From: Methylotenera sp.
Lineage (GTDB): Bacteria; Pseudomonadota; Gammaproteobacteria; Burkholderiales; Methylophilaceae
Assembly (NCBI GenBank): GCA_027310735.1
Contig: DAIDAH010000070.1
Coordinates: 1-11,429 of the forward strand
Direction of reading: 5' to 3'
DNA length: 11,429 nt
Both the position numbers and the translations under genes were made by a program. Of the stretch, positions 6,179 to 11,429 are shown piece after piece. The notes beneath the pieces are model-generated. The model was not told the DNA's origin and did no database searches. It was given only the letters and a program-made list of their open reading frames with translations. Numbering within the stretch: the stretch's first letter is position 1; each line of letters begins with the position of its first letter.

Positions 6179-6201
6179 TGTATTTATAGAAGTACCCTTA
6201 A
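6179..6201 (-). repeat. Right terminal inverted repeat of the 208-bp element
   Basis: This 23-bp arm starts TGTATTTATAG and ends GTACCCTTAA. It is the exact reverse complement of 5994-6016. Confidence 0.9.
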
Positions 6202-6226
6202 CTAATAGTGTCACCTCTGCTAAACT
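6198..6226 (+). promoter_or_regulatory. Possible thioredoxin promoter overlapping the element's right end
   Basis: TTAACT (6198-6203, 4/6 to TTGACA) and TAAACT (6221-6226, 4/6 to TATAAT) are exactly 17 bases apart, 44 bases upstream of the thioredoxin ATG. The first four bases of the -35-like hexamer belong to the right end of the inverted-repeat element. Both hexamers are weak, so this is tentative. Confidence 0.3.
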
Positions 6227-6269
6227 TACGTGAGTTTTTAAACTAATCAATTATTTTTAGGATGTAGCT

Positions 6270-6644
6270 ATGGCAGTTGTTGCACTCAATAAAGCGAATT
6301 TTAAAGAAACAATCGAAAACAATAACTTTGTGATTGTAGATTTTTGGGCACCGTGGTGTGATCCTTGTGTTGCCTTTACGCCAACGTTTGAAGCGGCTGC
6401 GGCAGCAAATCCAGACATCGTGTTCGGCATGGTAAACACTGAAACAGACCCAGACATTGGCGAGTACTTTGACGTGAACCAGATTCCAGGTGTTTTGGTG
6501 ATTCGTGAACAAGCCGGTATTCATGCGCAAGTAGGTGAAATCGGCGCGCCAGCATTGGATGAAATCATCAAATGGGCACGTGATTTTGATATGACTGAAG
6601 TACGTGAGTACTACAAACAAGAAGCTAAAAAAGCTAAGAAATAG
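6270..6644 (+). CDS. Thioredoxin family protein with WCDPC active site
   Basis: This 124-residue cytoplasmic thioredoxin-fold protein has no signal peptide. The first strand VIVDFWAPWC carries the buried Asp (D24, equivalent to D26 of E. coli Trx). It leads into the redox motif W29-C30-D-P-C33, where canonical thioredoxin has WCGPC. The cis-proline is in N-Q-I-P73-G; canonical Trx has Thr after this Pro and here it is Gly. The E. coli Trx Lys57 position appears not to be Lys. After the fold ends, near residue 108, a charged tail runs to a Lys-rich end (EAKKAKK). These differences suggest an altered redox potential or a dedicated partner, not general thioredoxin duty. AGGA at 6259-6262 precedes the ATG by seven bases. 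It stands alone between the repeat element and its own terminator. The fold is certain; the partner is unknown. Confidence 0.92.
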   Translation: MAVVALNKANFKETIENNNFVIVDFWAPWCDPCVAFTPTFEAAAAANPDIVFGMVNTETDPDIGEYFDVNQIPGVLVIREQAGIHAQVGEIGAPALDEIIKWARDFDMTEVREYYKQEAKKAKK

Positions 6645-6687
6645 ATAGTTAGTAGTAGGGAAAGCGGTGATGTAAAGTCACTAAAAT

Positions 6688-6718
6688 AAAAAGCGGCTTA
6701 ATTTAAGCCGCTTTTTAT
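6688..6718. terminator. Rho-independent terminator after thioredoxin gene
   Basis: AAGCGGCTTAA (6691-6701) and TTAAGCCGCTT (6703-6713) form a perfect stem with an A run before and a T run after. It ends the thioredoxin transcript 44 bases past its stop codon. Its symmetry also lets it stop the minus-strand gene that converges from 6785. Confidence 0.9.
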
Positions 6719-6784
6719 TTGTGCTGAATCGAGGTTATGATTGCTAACGTCTGAGTTGGTATCTTACTTGATGGGTTAGGATAA

Positions 6785-7309
6785 TTACTTTTTTACATAT
6801 TTAATTGAAATAACTTTAATAGCTAACCAAACACCCACAACCCCAGACATTAAAAGTTTCCATACTCCCTCATCTTTGCCTGTTACTAAAAGTATTACTC
6901 CAGCAAGTAATGCAACTAATGAGAATAGCAAATATAGAATCAATACGGCAGTATGATAATTGGAGAGTTTAACTAAAGCATCGTTTGGTTTGTTAAAGTT
7001 GATTTCACCTCTAGCGCGCTTACTAATATAGTTTCGATGATAGGCTGCAAAAAAACATGTAAACCCTAATGGCCACCAATTTACCAGTGTTGCTTTAAAG
7101 GCTATTAGAGTAACAGTAGTTAAAATAAAAATAACTCCTGAAACCACATAAAGCCAGATGAATGCAATACGATGACTATGAGGGTTTGGTAGTTGGATGT
7201 CGTTCCAGTCCTTTACTAAGTCTAATCGTCCTTTTACTCCAATTTGGTATGCACGAAAAAATAGAAAAAATGAAATGCAAAAAATGGAGGTAATTATTAG
7301 CAAGACCAT
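6785..7309 (-). CDS. Hypothetical multi-pass membrane protein, AT-rich orphan
   Basis: I do not recognise this 174-residue protein. It has about four or five hydrophobic helices: 2-20, 48-72, possibly 76-92, 120-143 and 149-168. A cytoplasmic-looking basic loop, H91-R-N-Y-I-S-K-R-A-R-G (91-101), and a polar stretch with WNDIQLPNPHSHR (35-47) lie between them. No Cys pair, metal site or catalytic motif stands out. The ATG at 7309 has an AGGG-type ribosome binding site at 7317-7320. The gene is visibly richer in A+T than its neighbours: two 60-base blocks I counted (6841-6900 and 6961-7020) have 23 and 24 G or C. It stands alone, with a structured 115-base spacer upstream and a shared terminator downstream. 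Together this suggests a recently acquired accessory gene. The reading frame is convincing because of its length and helix pattern; the function is unknown. Confidence 0.75.
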   Translation of the reverse strand: MVLLIITSIFCISFFLFFRAYQIGVKGRLDLVKDWNDIQLPNPHSHRIAFIWLYVVSGVIFILTTVTLIAFKATLVNWWPLGFTCFFAAYHRNYISKRARGEINFNKPNDALVKLSNYHTAVLILYLLFSLVALLAGVILLVTGKDEGVWKLLMSGVVGVWLAIKVISIKYVKK

Positions 7310-7343
7310 CTTGTTACCCTAACCTAAAGTAGGTGTCCTATTC

Positions 7344-7403
7344 GAGGATTTAGAATACTTCAAAAGTGAATGCCATATAGTATTGAGGTAGCCGCTAATC
7401 CTC
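7344..7403. repeat. Nested inverted repeats in the 7310-7424 spacer
   Basis: The outer arms GAGGATT (7344-7350) and AATCCTC (7397-7403) enclose inner arms AATACT (7354-7359) and AGTATT (7379-7384). The structure lies between the stop of the 122-residue membrane protein gene and the start of the 174-residue orphan, both read on the minus strand. It may fold in the leader of the orphan's mRNA or mark an old insertion junction. On the plus strand it is followed by a T run (7405-7410), but no plus-strand gene leads into it. Confidence 0.4.
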
Positions 7404-7424
7404 ATTTTTTGCTTGGCGCTTACT

Positions 7425-7793
7425 TTAAAAAGACCCCGTAGTCACCAGTTTGTATGAATAATAAGCACCAATTGCCATCATCACATACATGGGGAAATCG
7501 CCATTTTTAGACATCTCAGATTTGTTCGGTGAGGTCATCCAGCGATTGAGTAGCCATAGCACCAGAATAATCACGGGGATTGCCATCATGTTGGTGGTTG
7601 ATTGGAATATTTTGTGTAGTAGCATTTTGAGCCAGCCATCTTCACGGAATAACTCCAAGGCGATGCCGACAATGCCGATCAGCATTAAGCCCATGCTGAT
7701 GACTGAGTAAAGCACGCTACGCTTGCTTTCTGGGTCAATGTCTTTGTTTTTACTGTATTTGTTTGGATCGACTTGCTTGTTTTTCACAGCCAT
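7425..7793 (-). CDS. Hypothetical three-helix membrane protein downstream of nlpD
   Basis: This 122-residue protein of unknown function has a polar, Lys/Asp-rich N terminus (about residues 1-25, with NKYSKNKDIDPESKR) followed by three hydrophobic segments at about 27-48, 68-84 and 100-117. There is no signal peptide or lipobox. A GGGAG ribosome binding site lies seven bases before the ATG, so it is well translated. It starts 31 bases after the nlpD stop codon on the same strand and is probably the last gene of the surE-pcm-nlpD operon. In E. coli and many relatives that position is held by rpoS, which is not visible here. Position suggests an envelope or stress link but proves nothing. The coding frame is well supported by the ribosome binding site and helix pattern. 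Confidence 0.8.
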   Translation of the reverse strand: MAVKNKQVDPNKYSKNKDIDPESKRSVLYSVISMGLMLIGIVGIALELFREDGWLKMLLHKIFQSTTNMMAIPVIILVLWLLNRWMTSPNKSEMSKNGDFPMYVMMAIGAYYSYKLVTTGSF

Positions 7794-7824
7794 ATTGCAC
7801 TCCCAGTGTGTTCAATATTAATGC

Positions 7825-8880
7825 TTAATTAGCCGCTAAATATTTGCTCGGGTCTACTGATTTACCTTGGCGGCGGATTTCAAAATGCAGATTTACGGTG
7901 TTGCTATCGGTGTTGCCCATTTCTGCAATTTTTTGACCGCGGCTGACTTGCTGGCCTTCTTTTACCAAAATCAGGCTATTGTGTGCGTACACAGATAAAT
8001 AGGTGCTGTTATGTTTAATAATCACCAGTTTGCCGTAGCCGCGTAAGTCCGAGCCGCTATAAATGACTTTGCCTGCGGCAGCGGCTTGAATCGACTGCCC
8101 TGTGCTACCTGCGATATCAATACCTTTGTTGCTGGCATCATTGAACTCAGCTGTGACTTTGCCTTTGGTTGGCCACGCCCAATCTATATCTTCTGGCGAT
8201 TCTGCGACTTTCTTAGGCTCTGCTTTTGTATCGGTTTTAGTGTCTGGTTTAGGTTCTGATTTGGCATCTGCTTTTGCTTCGACAACAGGCTTACTGCTGG
8301 CGACTACAGGTTTGGTTGTTGTTTTTTCAACTGCAGGCTTACTGATTGGTAAGGGTGTTTTAAGTGCTTCGTCGCTATATGGCTCGCGTATCGCTTTGGG
8401 GTCATTAATAGCAACAACGGTGATTTCTTTGGGTTTGGGCGTTGCGGTGCTTGTTGTTGCTGGCTCTGAGCCTATTGGGTAAGTAGTAACGCCGTCGCTA
8501 TTGGTTTGAGCGGCTTTGTTATCGGACTCGTCTGGTTTGTCTTTTAAAGCGCCAAATTGGAGCGTTTGCCCGACTTTGATGGTGTAAGGGGCTTCGATGT
8601 AATTCGCATGTGCAATGTCTTTGTAGTCGTAGCCATACTCAAGGCCAATGCTAAATAGTGTGTCACCTTTTTTAACTGCGTAATGATCAGGCCGCCAGTC
8701 TCCCGGCTTGTAAGTAGGCCGATTAGCTAGCAATTTAGTTTGTGCTGCGGTTTTGGGTGAGGCAGACTTGCTTGTAGCAGTGCTGTGTGAAGGGAGTCTA
8801 TCAATCACTGGTGCTGGTGGGTTGCTGCTACAACTGGCAAGTAGCAAGGTTAGAGCTATGTAACGCATTAAAAAAAACAT
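7825..8880 (-). CDS. nlpD: NlpD-type lipoprotein: LysM plus degenerate M23 (LytM) domain
   Basis: NlpD activates the septal amidase AmiC in the periplasm so that daughter cells separate. The 351-residue protein begins with a lipoprotein signal ending in L14-A-S-C17. A LysM peptidoglycan-binding domain spans about 66-110 (HYAVKKGDTLFSIGLEYG...). A Lys/Pro/Thr/Asp-rich low-complexity linker follows to about 230, then an M23 fold to the end (WPTKGKVTAEF...LHFEIRRQGKSVDPSKYL). The first zinc ligand His is N251 (N-K-G-I-D255) and the first His of the H-x-H motif is N330 (V-N-L-H332), so the zinc site is broken, as in E. coli NlpD; it should activate an amidase, not cut wall. The ATG lies two bases after the pcm stop, showing operon coupling. 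A run of eight T follows the ATG, and an in-frame second ATG at 8868 would also give a lipoprotein. Confidence 0.94.
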   Translation of the reverse strand: MFFLMRYIALTLLLASCSSNPPAPVIDRLPSHSTATSKSASPKTAAQTKLLANRPTYKPGDWRPDHYAVKKGDTLFSIGLEYGYDYKDIAHANYIEAPYTIKVGQTLQFGALKDKPDESDNKAAQTNSDGVTTYPIGSEPATTSTATPKPKEITVVAINDPKAIREPYSDEALKTPLPISKPAVEKTTTKPVVASSKPVVEAKADAKSEPKPDTKTDTKAEPKKVAESPEDIDWAWPTKGKVTAEFNDASNKGIDIAGSTGQSIQAAAAGKVIYSGSDLRGYGKLVIIKHNSTYLSVYAHNSLILVKEGQQVSRGQKIAEMGNTDSNTVNLHFEIRRQGKSVDPSKYLAAN

Positions 8881-8882
8881 AC

Positions 8883-9554
8883 TTAACTGACACCGCCTAA
8901 TAAGGGTACGAATTTCACTGGTTCTAATTTGGTTTGCCGATAATCTGATTGGGAAATACGCTCTACCAAAAACAAAATCTGCTCGTCTGTGCCAACTGGA
9001 ATCACCAAGCGCCCGCCGATGGCGAGTTGCTCCAGCAGGTCTTGTGGAATATGGCTGGCAGCGGCGGTGACGATAATGGCGTCAAATGGCGCAATCTGCG
9101 GCAAGCCCATGTTGCCATCTGCATGATCGAGCTTTACGTTGATGCATTTGAGTTCACGCAGATGTCCGCGTGCTTTCATCACCAATGGGCGAATGCGTTC
9201 AACGGAGTAAACCTCTTTGGCTAATCTTGAAAGTACAGCTGTTTGATAGCCGCAGCCTGTGCCGATTTCCAGCACTTTTTGCAAGGGTTGTCCGTTGCGT
9301 AAAATTTCAGACATGCGCGCCACGATATAAGGCTGTGAGATGGTTTGACCATAGCCGATAGGCAGTGATACATCTTCATAAGCGCGGATAGACAGGGCTT
9401 CGTCTACAAAAATATGGCGTGGTATGGTGGAAATAGCAGAAAGGACGACTTCATCTTTAATGCCTTGTTCACGTAAGCGTACTAACATACGCTCGCGCGT
9501 GCGTAGCGATGTCATGCCAATGCCAGCTTGTGAGTTGGGTCTTATTATTGCCAA
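8883..9554 (-). CDS. pcm: Protein-L-isoaspartate O-methyltransferase
   Basis: This enzyme repairs aged proteins by methylating L-isoaspartyl residues with S-adenosylmethionine, in the cytoplasm. The 223-residue protein has the family blocks in order: DVSLPIGYGQTISQPYIVARM (61-81, substrate loop), the SAM-binding motif VLEIGTGCGYQTAVL (94-108), an acidic end of the next strand (SVER, 117-120), and PFDAIIVTAAASHIP (156-170). It ends with VKFVPLLGG. I use the TTG at 9554 as start because an AGGA ribosome binding site (plus-strand 9563-9566) lies eight bases before it. The later ATG (residue 14, 9515), which would match E. coli length better, has no such site. It sits 13 bases after surE and two bases before nlpD, the conserved surE-pcm-nlpD order. 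Confidence 0.95.
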   Translation of the reverse strand: MAIIRPNSQAGIGMTSLRTRERMLVRLREQGIKDEVVLSAISTIPRHIFVDEALSIRAYEDVSLPIGYGQTISQPYIVARMSEILRNGQPLQKVLEIGTGCGYQTAVLSRLAKEVYSVERIRPLVMKARGHLRELKCINVKLDHADGNMGLPQIAPFDAIIVTAAASHIPQDLLEQLAIGGRLVIPVGTDEQILFLVERISQSDYRQTKLEPVKFVPLLGGVS

Positions 9555-9562
9555 TTGTGTGT

Positions 9563-9566
9563 TCCT
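9563..9566 (-). promoter_or_regulatory. Ribosome binding site that supports the TTG start of pcm
   Basis: AGGA on the minus strand lies immediately after the surE stop codon and eight bases before TTG 9554. The rival ATG at 9515 has no purine-rich site upstream. Confidence 0.65.
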
Positions 9567-9567
9567 A

Positions 9568-10311
9568 TTAGCTTTTTAGCCAGTTTCTGATTTCGGCAAT
9601 TTGTGCGTGATTGGTTAAATCGACTTGAATCGGCGAAATAGATACTTGATTGTTTGCCGCAGCGTAAAAGTCAGTGCCTTCGCCGCCATCGTTTGGTTGA
9701 CCTGCCGGACCTACCCAATACACAGTCTCATTGCGCGGTGTTTTGAGTTGGATCACAGGTTCAGCCTTATGACGCTTACCTAGGCGCGTTACCACGCGGC
9801 CTTGCAGTTCATCATAAGGAACATCTGGTACATTGACATTGAGCAATGTGGCTGCTTTAAAGCCAGTTTGCTGATAGTGCTGTACTAGTTCAACCGCTAT
9901 TCGTGCCGCGGTTTCAAAATTTGTGGCGTTATGTTGCGTCATGGAAATGGCAATGGATGGAATGCCAAGTAAATAGCCTTCCATTGCAGCGGCAACCGTG
10001 CCTGAGTAAATGGTGTCATCGCCCATGTTGGCGCCATCGTTAATGCCGCTAATGACCATGTCCGGCATGTCGTCCATCAAGCCTGTTAGAGCAATATGCA
10101 CGCAGTCTGTGGGTGTGCCATTGACATAAAAAAAGCCGTTTGTAGCTTTTTTGATGCTTAAAGGGCGATCCAGCGTGAGCGAATTGCTGGCGCCGCTTCT
10201 GTTTCGTTCAGGCGCAACCACGGTAATATCAGCGATTTTAGCAATGTGTTCTGCCAGTATATTCAGGCCGGGCGCAAAGTAGCCATCGTCGTTGGAGAGC
10301 AGTATTTTCAT
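9568..10311 (-). CDS. surE: 5'/3'-nucleotidase SurE
   Basis: SurE is a metal-dependent phosphatase that removes 5' or 3' phosphates from nucleoside monophosphates and short polyphosphates; it contributes to stationary-phase survival. The 247-residue protein starts with the invariant M-K-I-L-L-S-N-D8-D9-G metal-binding motif. It continues with A-P-E-R-N-R-S39-G, the NGTPTDC segment (64-70) and VISGINDGANMGDD (86-99), whose N91 completes the metal site, then YSGTVAAAMEG. Length and order of motifs are canonical. The ATG at 10311 has no strong Shine-Dalgarno, but the MKILLSNDDG start leaves no alternative. It is the first gene of the surE-pcm-nlpD operon, with a good -10 hexamer upstream. Confidence 0.96.
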   Translation of the reverse strand: MKILLSNDDGYFAPGLNILAEHIAKIADITVVAPERNRSGASNSLTLDRPLSIKKATNGFFYVNGTPTDCVHIALTGLMDDMPDMVISGINDGANMGDDTIYSGTVAAAMEGYLLGIPSIAISMTQHNATNFETAARIAVELVQHYQQTGFKAATLLNVNVPDVPYDELQGRVVTRLGKRHKAEPVIQLKTPRNETVYWVGPAGQPNDGGEGTDFYAAANNQVSISPIQVDLTNHAQIAEIRNWLKS

Positions 10312-10344
10312 ACGTGACTTACTAAGAGTATTTTCATGCTATAA

Positions 10345-10350
10345 ATTATA
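10345..10350 (-). promoter_or_regulatory. Candidate -10 element for the surE operon
   Basis: The minus strand reads TATAAT here, a perfect -10 consensus, 33 bases upstream of the surE ATG, within a 13-bp palindrome (CTATAA-A-TTATAG, 10339-10351). No good -35 hexamer lies 16-18 bases further upstream, so activation by a factor or an alternative sigma is possible. Confidence 0.45.
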
Positions 10351-10406
10351 GTAGAAGACTACGTGTTTAGTGTGGTCTTATCTTAAAACTTAGCACAATT
10401 TTAGGT

Positions 10407-10745
10407 TTAGTTTGCACGGGTGAGGCGTGCGTAAAAGATTGCGCAGCCAAAAAACAGGATAGTCAGCATAATTTCTGCCAAGGCAAGCTGTGCTGAAAGA
10501 CCAATATCAGACCAGGCACGTACTACGCCTTCGGTAAAGTACAGCAAAATAAACATACTCGCCCATTTGTAGGTGTAGCGCTTACCGTTCAAAATGCCAA
10601 ATAATGGCAATAACAGCGGCACCGCTTTAAGCATGAGCAGTGAGCCGCCGGGTTTGAATGGCGCCAATACAGTTTCCCACGCCAACGAAAGCAGAATGAG
10701 TGCGATAAGGCTGATGGATGCGCCTAGTTGTAATTTTTTAATCAT
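10407..10745 (-). CDS. DUF2069 family inner-membrane protein
   Basis: This 112-residue protein consists almost entirely of four hydrophobic helices (about 7-27, 36-53, 60-76 and 86-106). Between them are the conserved loops that mark the DUF2069 family: L-A-W-E ... L-A-P-F-K-P-G-G-S (21-35), L-K-A-V-P-L-L-L-P (39-47), G-K-R-Y-T-Y-K-W-A-S-M (54-64) and L-Y-F-T-E-G-V-V-R-A-W-S-D (68-80). The family is common in beta- and gammaproteobacteria and has no known function. It starts eight bases after the stop of the HugZ-like gene on the same strand, so the two are likely one transcript. Upstream purines (AAAAGAA) make only a weak ribosome binding site, which fits translational coupling. Confidence 0.9.
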   Translation of the reverse strand: MIKKLQLGASISLIALILLSLAWETVLAPFKPGGSLLMLKAVPLLLPLFGILNGKRYTYKWASMFILLYFTEGVVRAWSDIGLSAQLALAEIMLTILFFGCAIFYARLTRAN

Positions 10746-10753
10746 AAGTTCTT

Positions 10754-11429
10754 TTATTGTTGAGCTGCTTTAGACATGCTGACAAACGCCTGCCTTGCGG
10801 ATTGTGCATCGTGAATTGCTTGTTCGAAGTTAAAGCGTAGTATTTTAGATGATGTTTCTGGATTGCCTTCTATATGCGACTCAGTTTCAGCACGCACATC
10901 AAAACCAGCACTATCAATGCCTAGTATTGTCGCATGGCTGACAACCAGATCATGAAAGTGTTTGCAATAGGCAATCAGGCTGTCGGCATGGTCTTGATTC
11001 ATGTGCGTGATCATCGCGCTTTCTATCTCGGCAAGTTGGTCACCGTGTTCTGAGGCGCTAAAAGTAATATCTTCACCTGAAAGCCAGCCCATTTTTCCAA
11101 AGCCAGCGATGTAGCGCATTTGAGCAATTTCAATGCGATAGAAGCTAAAGTCATGCATATCAAAGTAACCCGCTGCTTGCGGTAAGTAACGCAAATAGCG
11201 AGCACGTAAATTGGCATCGTCTTTGTCGATTTTTACGGCATTGCCAAGTAAGGTGAGCCGTGCATTTGCTTGTAAGTCTTCATCGCCAGCAAAAACCAGC
11301 AGCGAGACTTTTGGGTTGGCGATGATGTTTTTGGTGTGTTCTGCAATCGTGCTGATGAGTATGACTGGTTGGCAGCTGTGATCCAACACAAAAGGTGCAA
11401 CCGAGCAGAATGGGAAGCCATCAAACTTT
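10754..11429 (-). CDS. HugZ-like heme-binding protein (PNPOx fold plus DUF2470), 5' end cut by window
   Basis: The frame stays open past the GTG at 11389 to the window edge (reading K-F-D-G-F-P-F-C-S-V-A-P-F-V-L-D), so that GTG is internal and the gene begins outside the window. The visible part opens with the split-barrel flavin-reductase-like (PNPOx) fold: G-F-P-F ... V-A-P-F-V-L-D, then the I-L-I-S-T-I-A-E-H-T-K-N-I strand, S-L-L-V-F, and A-R-L-T-L-L-G. It ends in a DUF2470 domain with the marker H-M-N-Q-D-H-A-D-S-L. This arrangement is that of HugZ, which binds heme and in Campylobacter and Helicobacter degrades it to release iron. Whether this protein cleaves heme is not known. It lies directly upstream of the DUF2069 gene. 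Confidence 0.9.
   Translation of the reverse strand, partial: KFDGFPFCSVAPFVLDHSCQPVILISTIAEHTKNIIANPKVSLLVFAGDEDLQANARLTLLGNAVKIDKDDANLRARYLRYLPQAAGYFDMHDFSFYRIEIAQMRYIAGFGKMGWLSGEDITFSASEHGDQLAEIESAMITHMNQDHADSLIAYCKHFHDLVVSHATILGIDSAGFDVRAETESHIEGNPETSSKILRFNFEQAIHDAQSARQAFVSMSKAAQQ

Larger units (their letters stand above)
5994..6201. mobile_element. 208-bp inverted-repeat element, probable MITE
   Basis: The element fills most of the 309-base gap between the nitroreductase and thioredoxin genes. Its ends, 5994-6016 and 6179-6201, are perfect 23-bp inverted repeats. The outermost bases read TTAAGGGTACTTC. Imperfect inverted homology continues inward (GGATGCA at 6023-6029 with TGCATCC at 6165-6171, then a G+C-rich GCGC-CGG block at about 6040-6045 matched at about 6149-6156). 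The centre holds a small palindrome, TAACCT-AA-AGGTTA (6070-6083). There is no credible coding sequence inside. Terminal TTAA on both sides is either part of the repeat or a 4-bp target duplication; being self-complementary it cannot be told apart here. The size, terminal repeats and lack of a gene fit a non-autonomous MITE moved by a transposase elsewhere in the genome. The family is not identified; an IS5-like origin is only a guess from the YTAR-type target. Confidence 0.75.

Noticed and set aside
5987..6228. 10-bp direct repeat GCTAAACTTA at 5987-5996 and 6219-6228 as target duplication of the element
   Set aside because: The left copy overlaps the start of the terminal repeat and the right copy lies 17 bases beyond the other end, so it does not flank the element as a target duplication must.
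7310..7424. Integron attC site or cassette boundary by the AT-rich orphan
   Set aside because: GTTAGGG-like bases occur, but there is no paired core site at the right distance and no second cassette.
8102..8482. Plus-strand open frame of 126 codons inside nlpD
   Set aside because: It is a shadow of the low-complexity Lys/Pro/Thr linker of nlpD on the other strand; no ribosome binding site or recognisable family.
10381..10406. Terminator between surE and the DUF2069 gene
   Set aside because: Only a weak TAAAA/TTTTA pairing with a long loop; no G+C stem or T run on the relevant strand.
11387..11389. GTG 11389 as start of the HugZ-like gene
   Set aside because: The frame is open to the window edge and encodes the conserved GFPF...VAPFV segment upstream, so the gene is cut by the window.
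1..11429. CRISPR array, tRNA, rRNA, prophage or toxin-antitoxin genes
   Set aside because: I saw no regularly spaced direct repeats, tRNA-like folds or recognisable proteins of those kinds on either strand.

Overview
The window looks like a stretch of proteobacterial chromosome, most likely a betaproteobacterium of moderate G+C. A Methylophilaceae-type methylotroph is my best guess. It rests on general resemblance of the proteins (surE-pcm-nlpD order, DUF2069, HugZ/DUF2470, a Bax-inhibitor-1 protein) and not on a marker gene. No rRNA, tRNA, CRISPR array, prophage or complete insertion sequence is visible. Both window edges cut through genes: a BI-1 family membrane protein on the left and a HugZ-like heme-binding protein on the right.

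Layout. (1) 1-556: the 3' end of the BI-1 gene (+) converges on tadA (-), with a symmetrical terminator between them. (2) 557-2009: tadA and a YhaJ-like LysR regulator, both on the minus strand. (3) 2010-2159: a divergent control region with three inverted repeats. (4) 2160-5960: a five-gene plus-strand run, pirin, WrbA-like flavodoxin, secreted YceI, NemA-type ene-reductase and nitroreductase. (5) 5961-6269: a gene-free gap almost filled by a 208-bp element with 23-bp perfect terminal inverted repeats, probably a MITE. (6) 6270-6720: an atypical thioredoxin (WCDPC) and its terminator. (7) 6785-7309: an AT-rich orphan membrane protein on the minus strand. (8) 7425-10311: the minus-strand operon surE-pcm-nlpD followed by a small three-helix membrane protein. 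(9) 10407-11429: the minus-strand pair HugZ-like / DUF2069.

How the genes fit together. The 2160-5960 run reads as a redox and electrophile-stress module. It has two soluble flavoenzymes that reduce activated alkenes and nitro groups (NemA-like, nitroreductase), a WrbA-type quinone reductase-like flavodoxin, a redox-sensitive bicupin (pirin) and a periplasmic lipid/isoprenoid binder (YceI). It is divergent from a LysR regulator resembling E. coli YhaJ, which is itself linked to a pirin (yhaK) and to nitroaromatic sensing. That this regulator controls the run is inference. The surE-pcm-nlpD block is the conserved housekeeping/stress group (nucleotidase, protein repair, cell-wall hydrolase activator). 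In many gammaproteobacteria rpoS follows it, but here a small membrane protein does.

I found no plainly new multi-gene system. The most unusual items are the 208-bp inverted-repeat element next to the thioredoxin gene, the detoxification operon with its unexplored operator palindromes, and the AT-rich orphan at 6785-7309.
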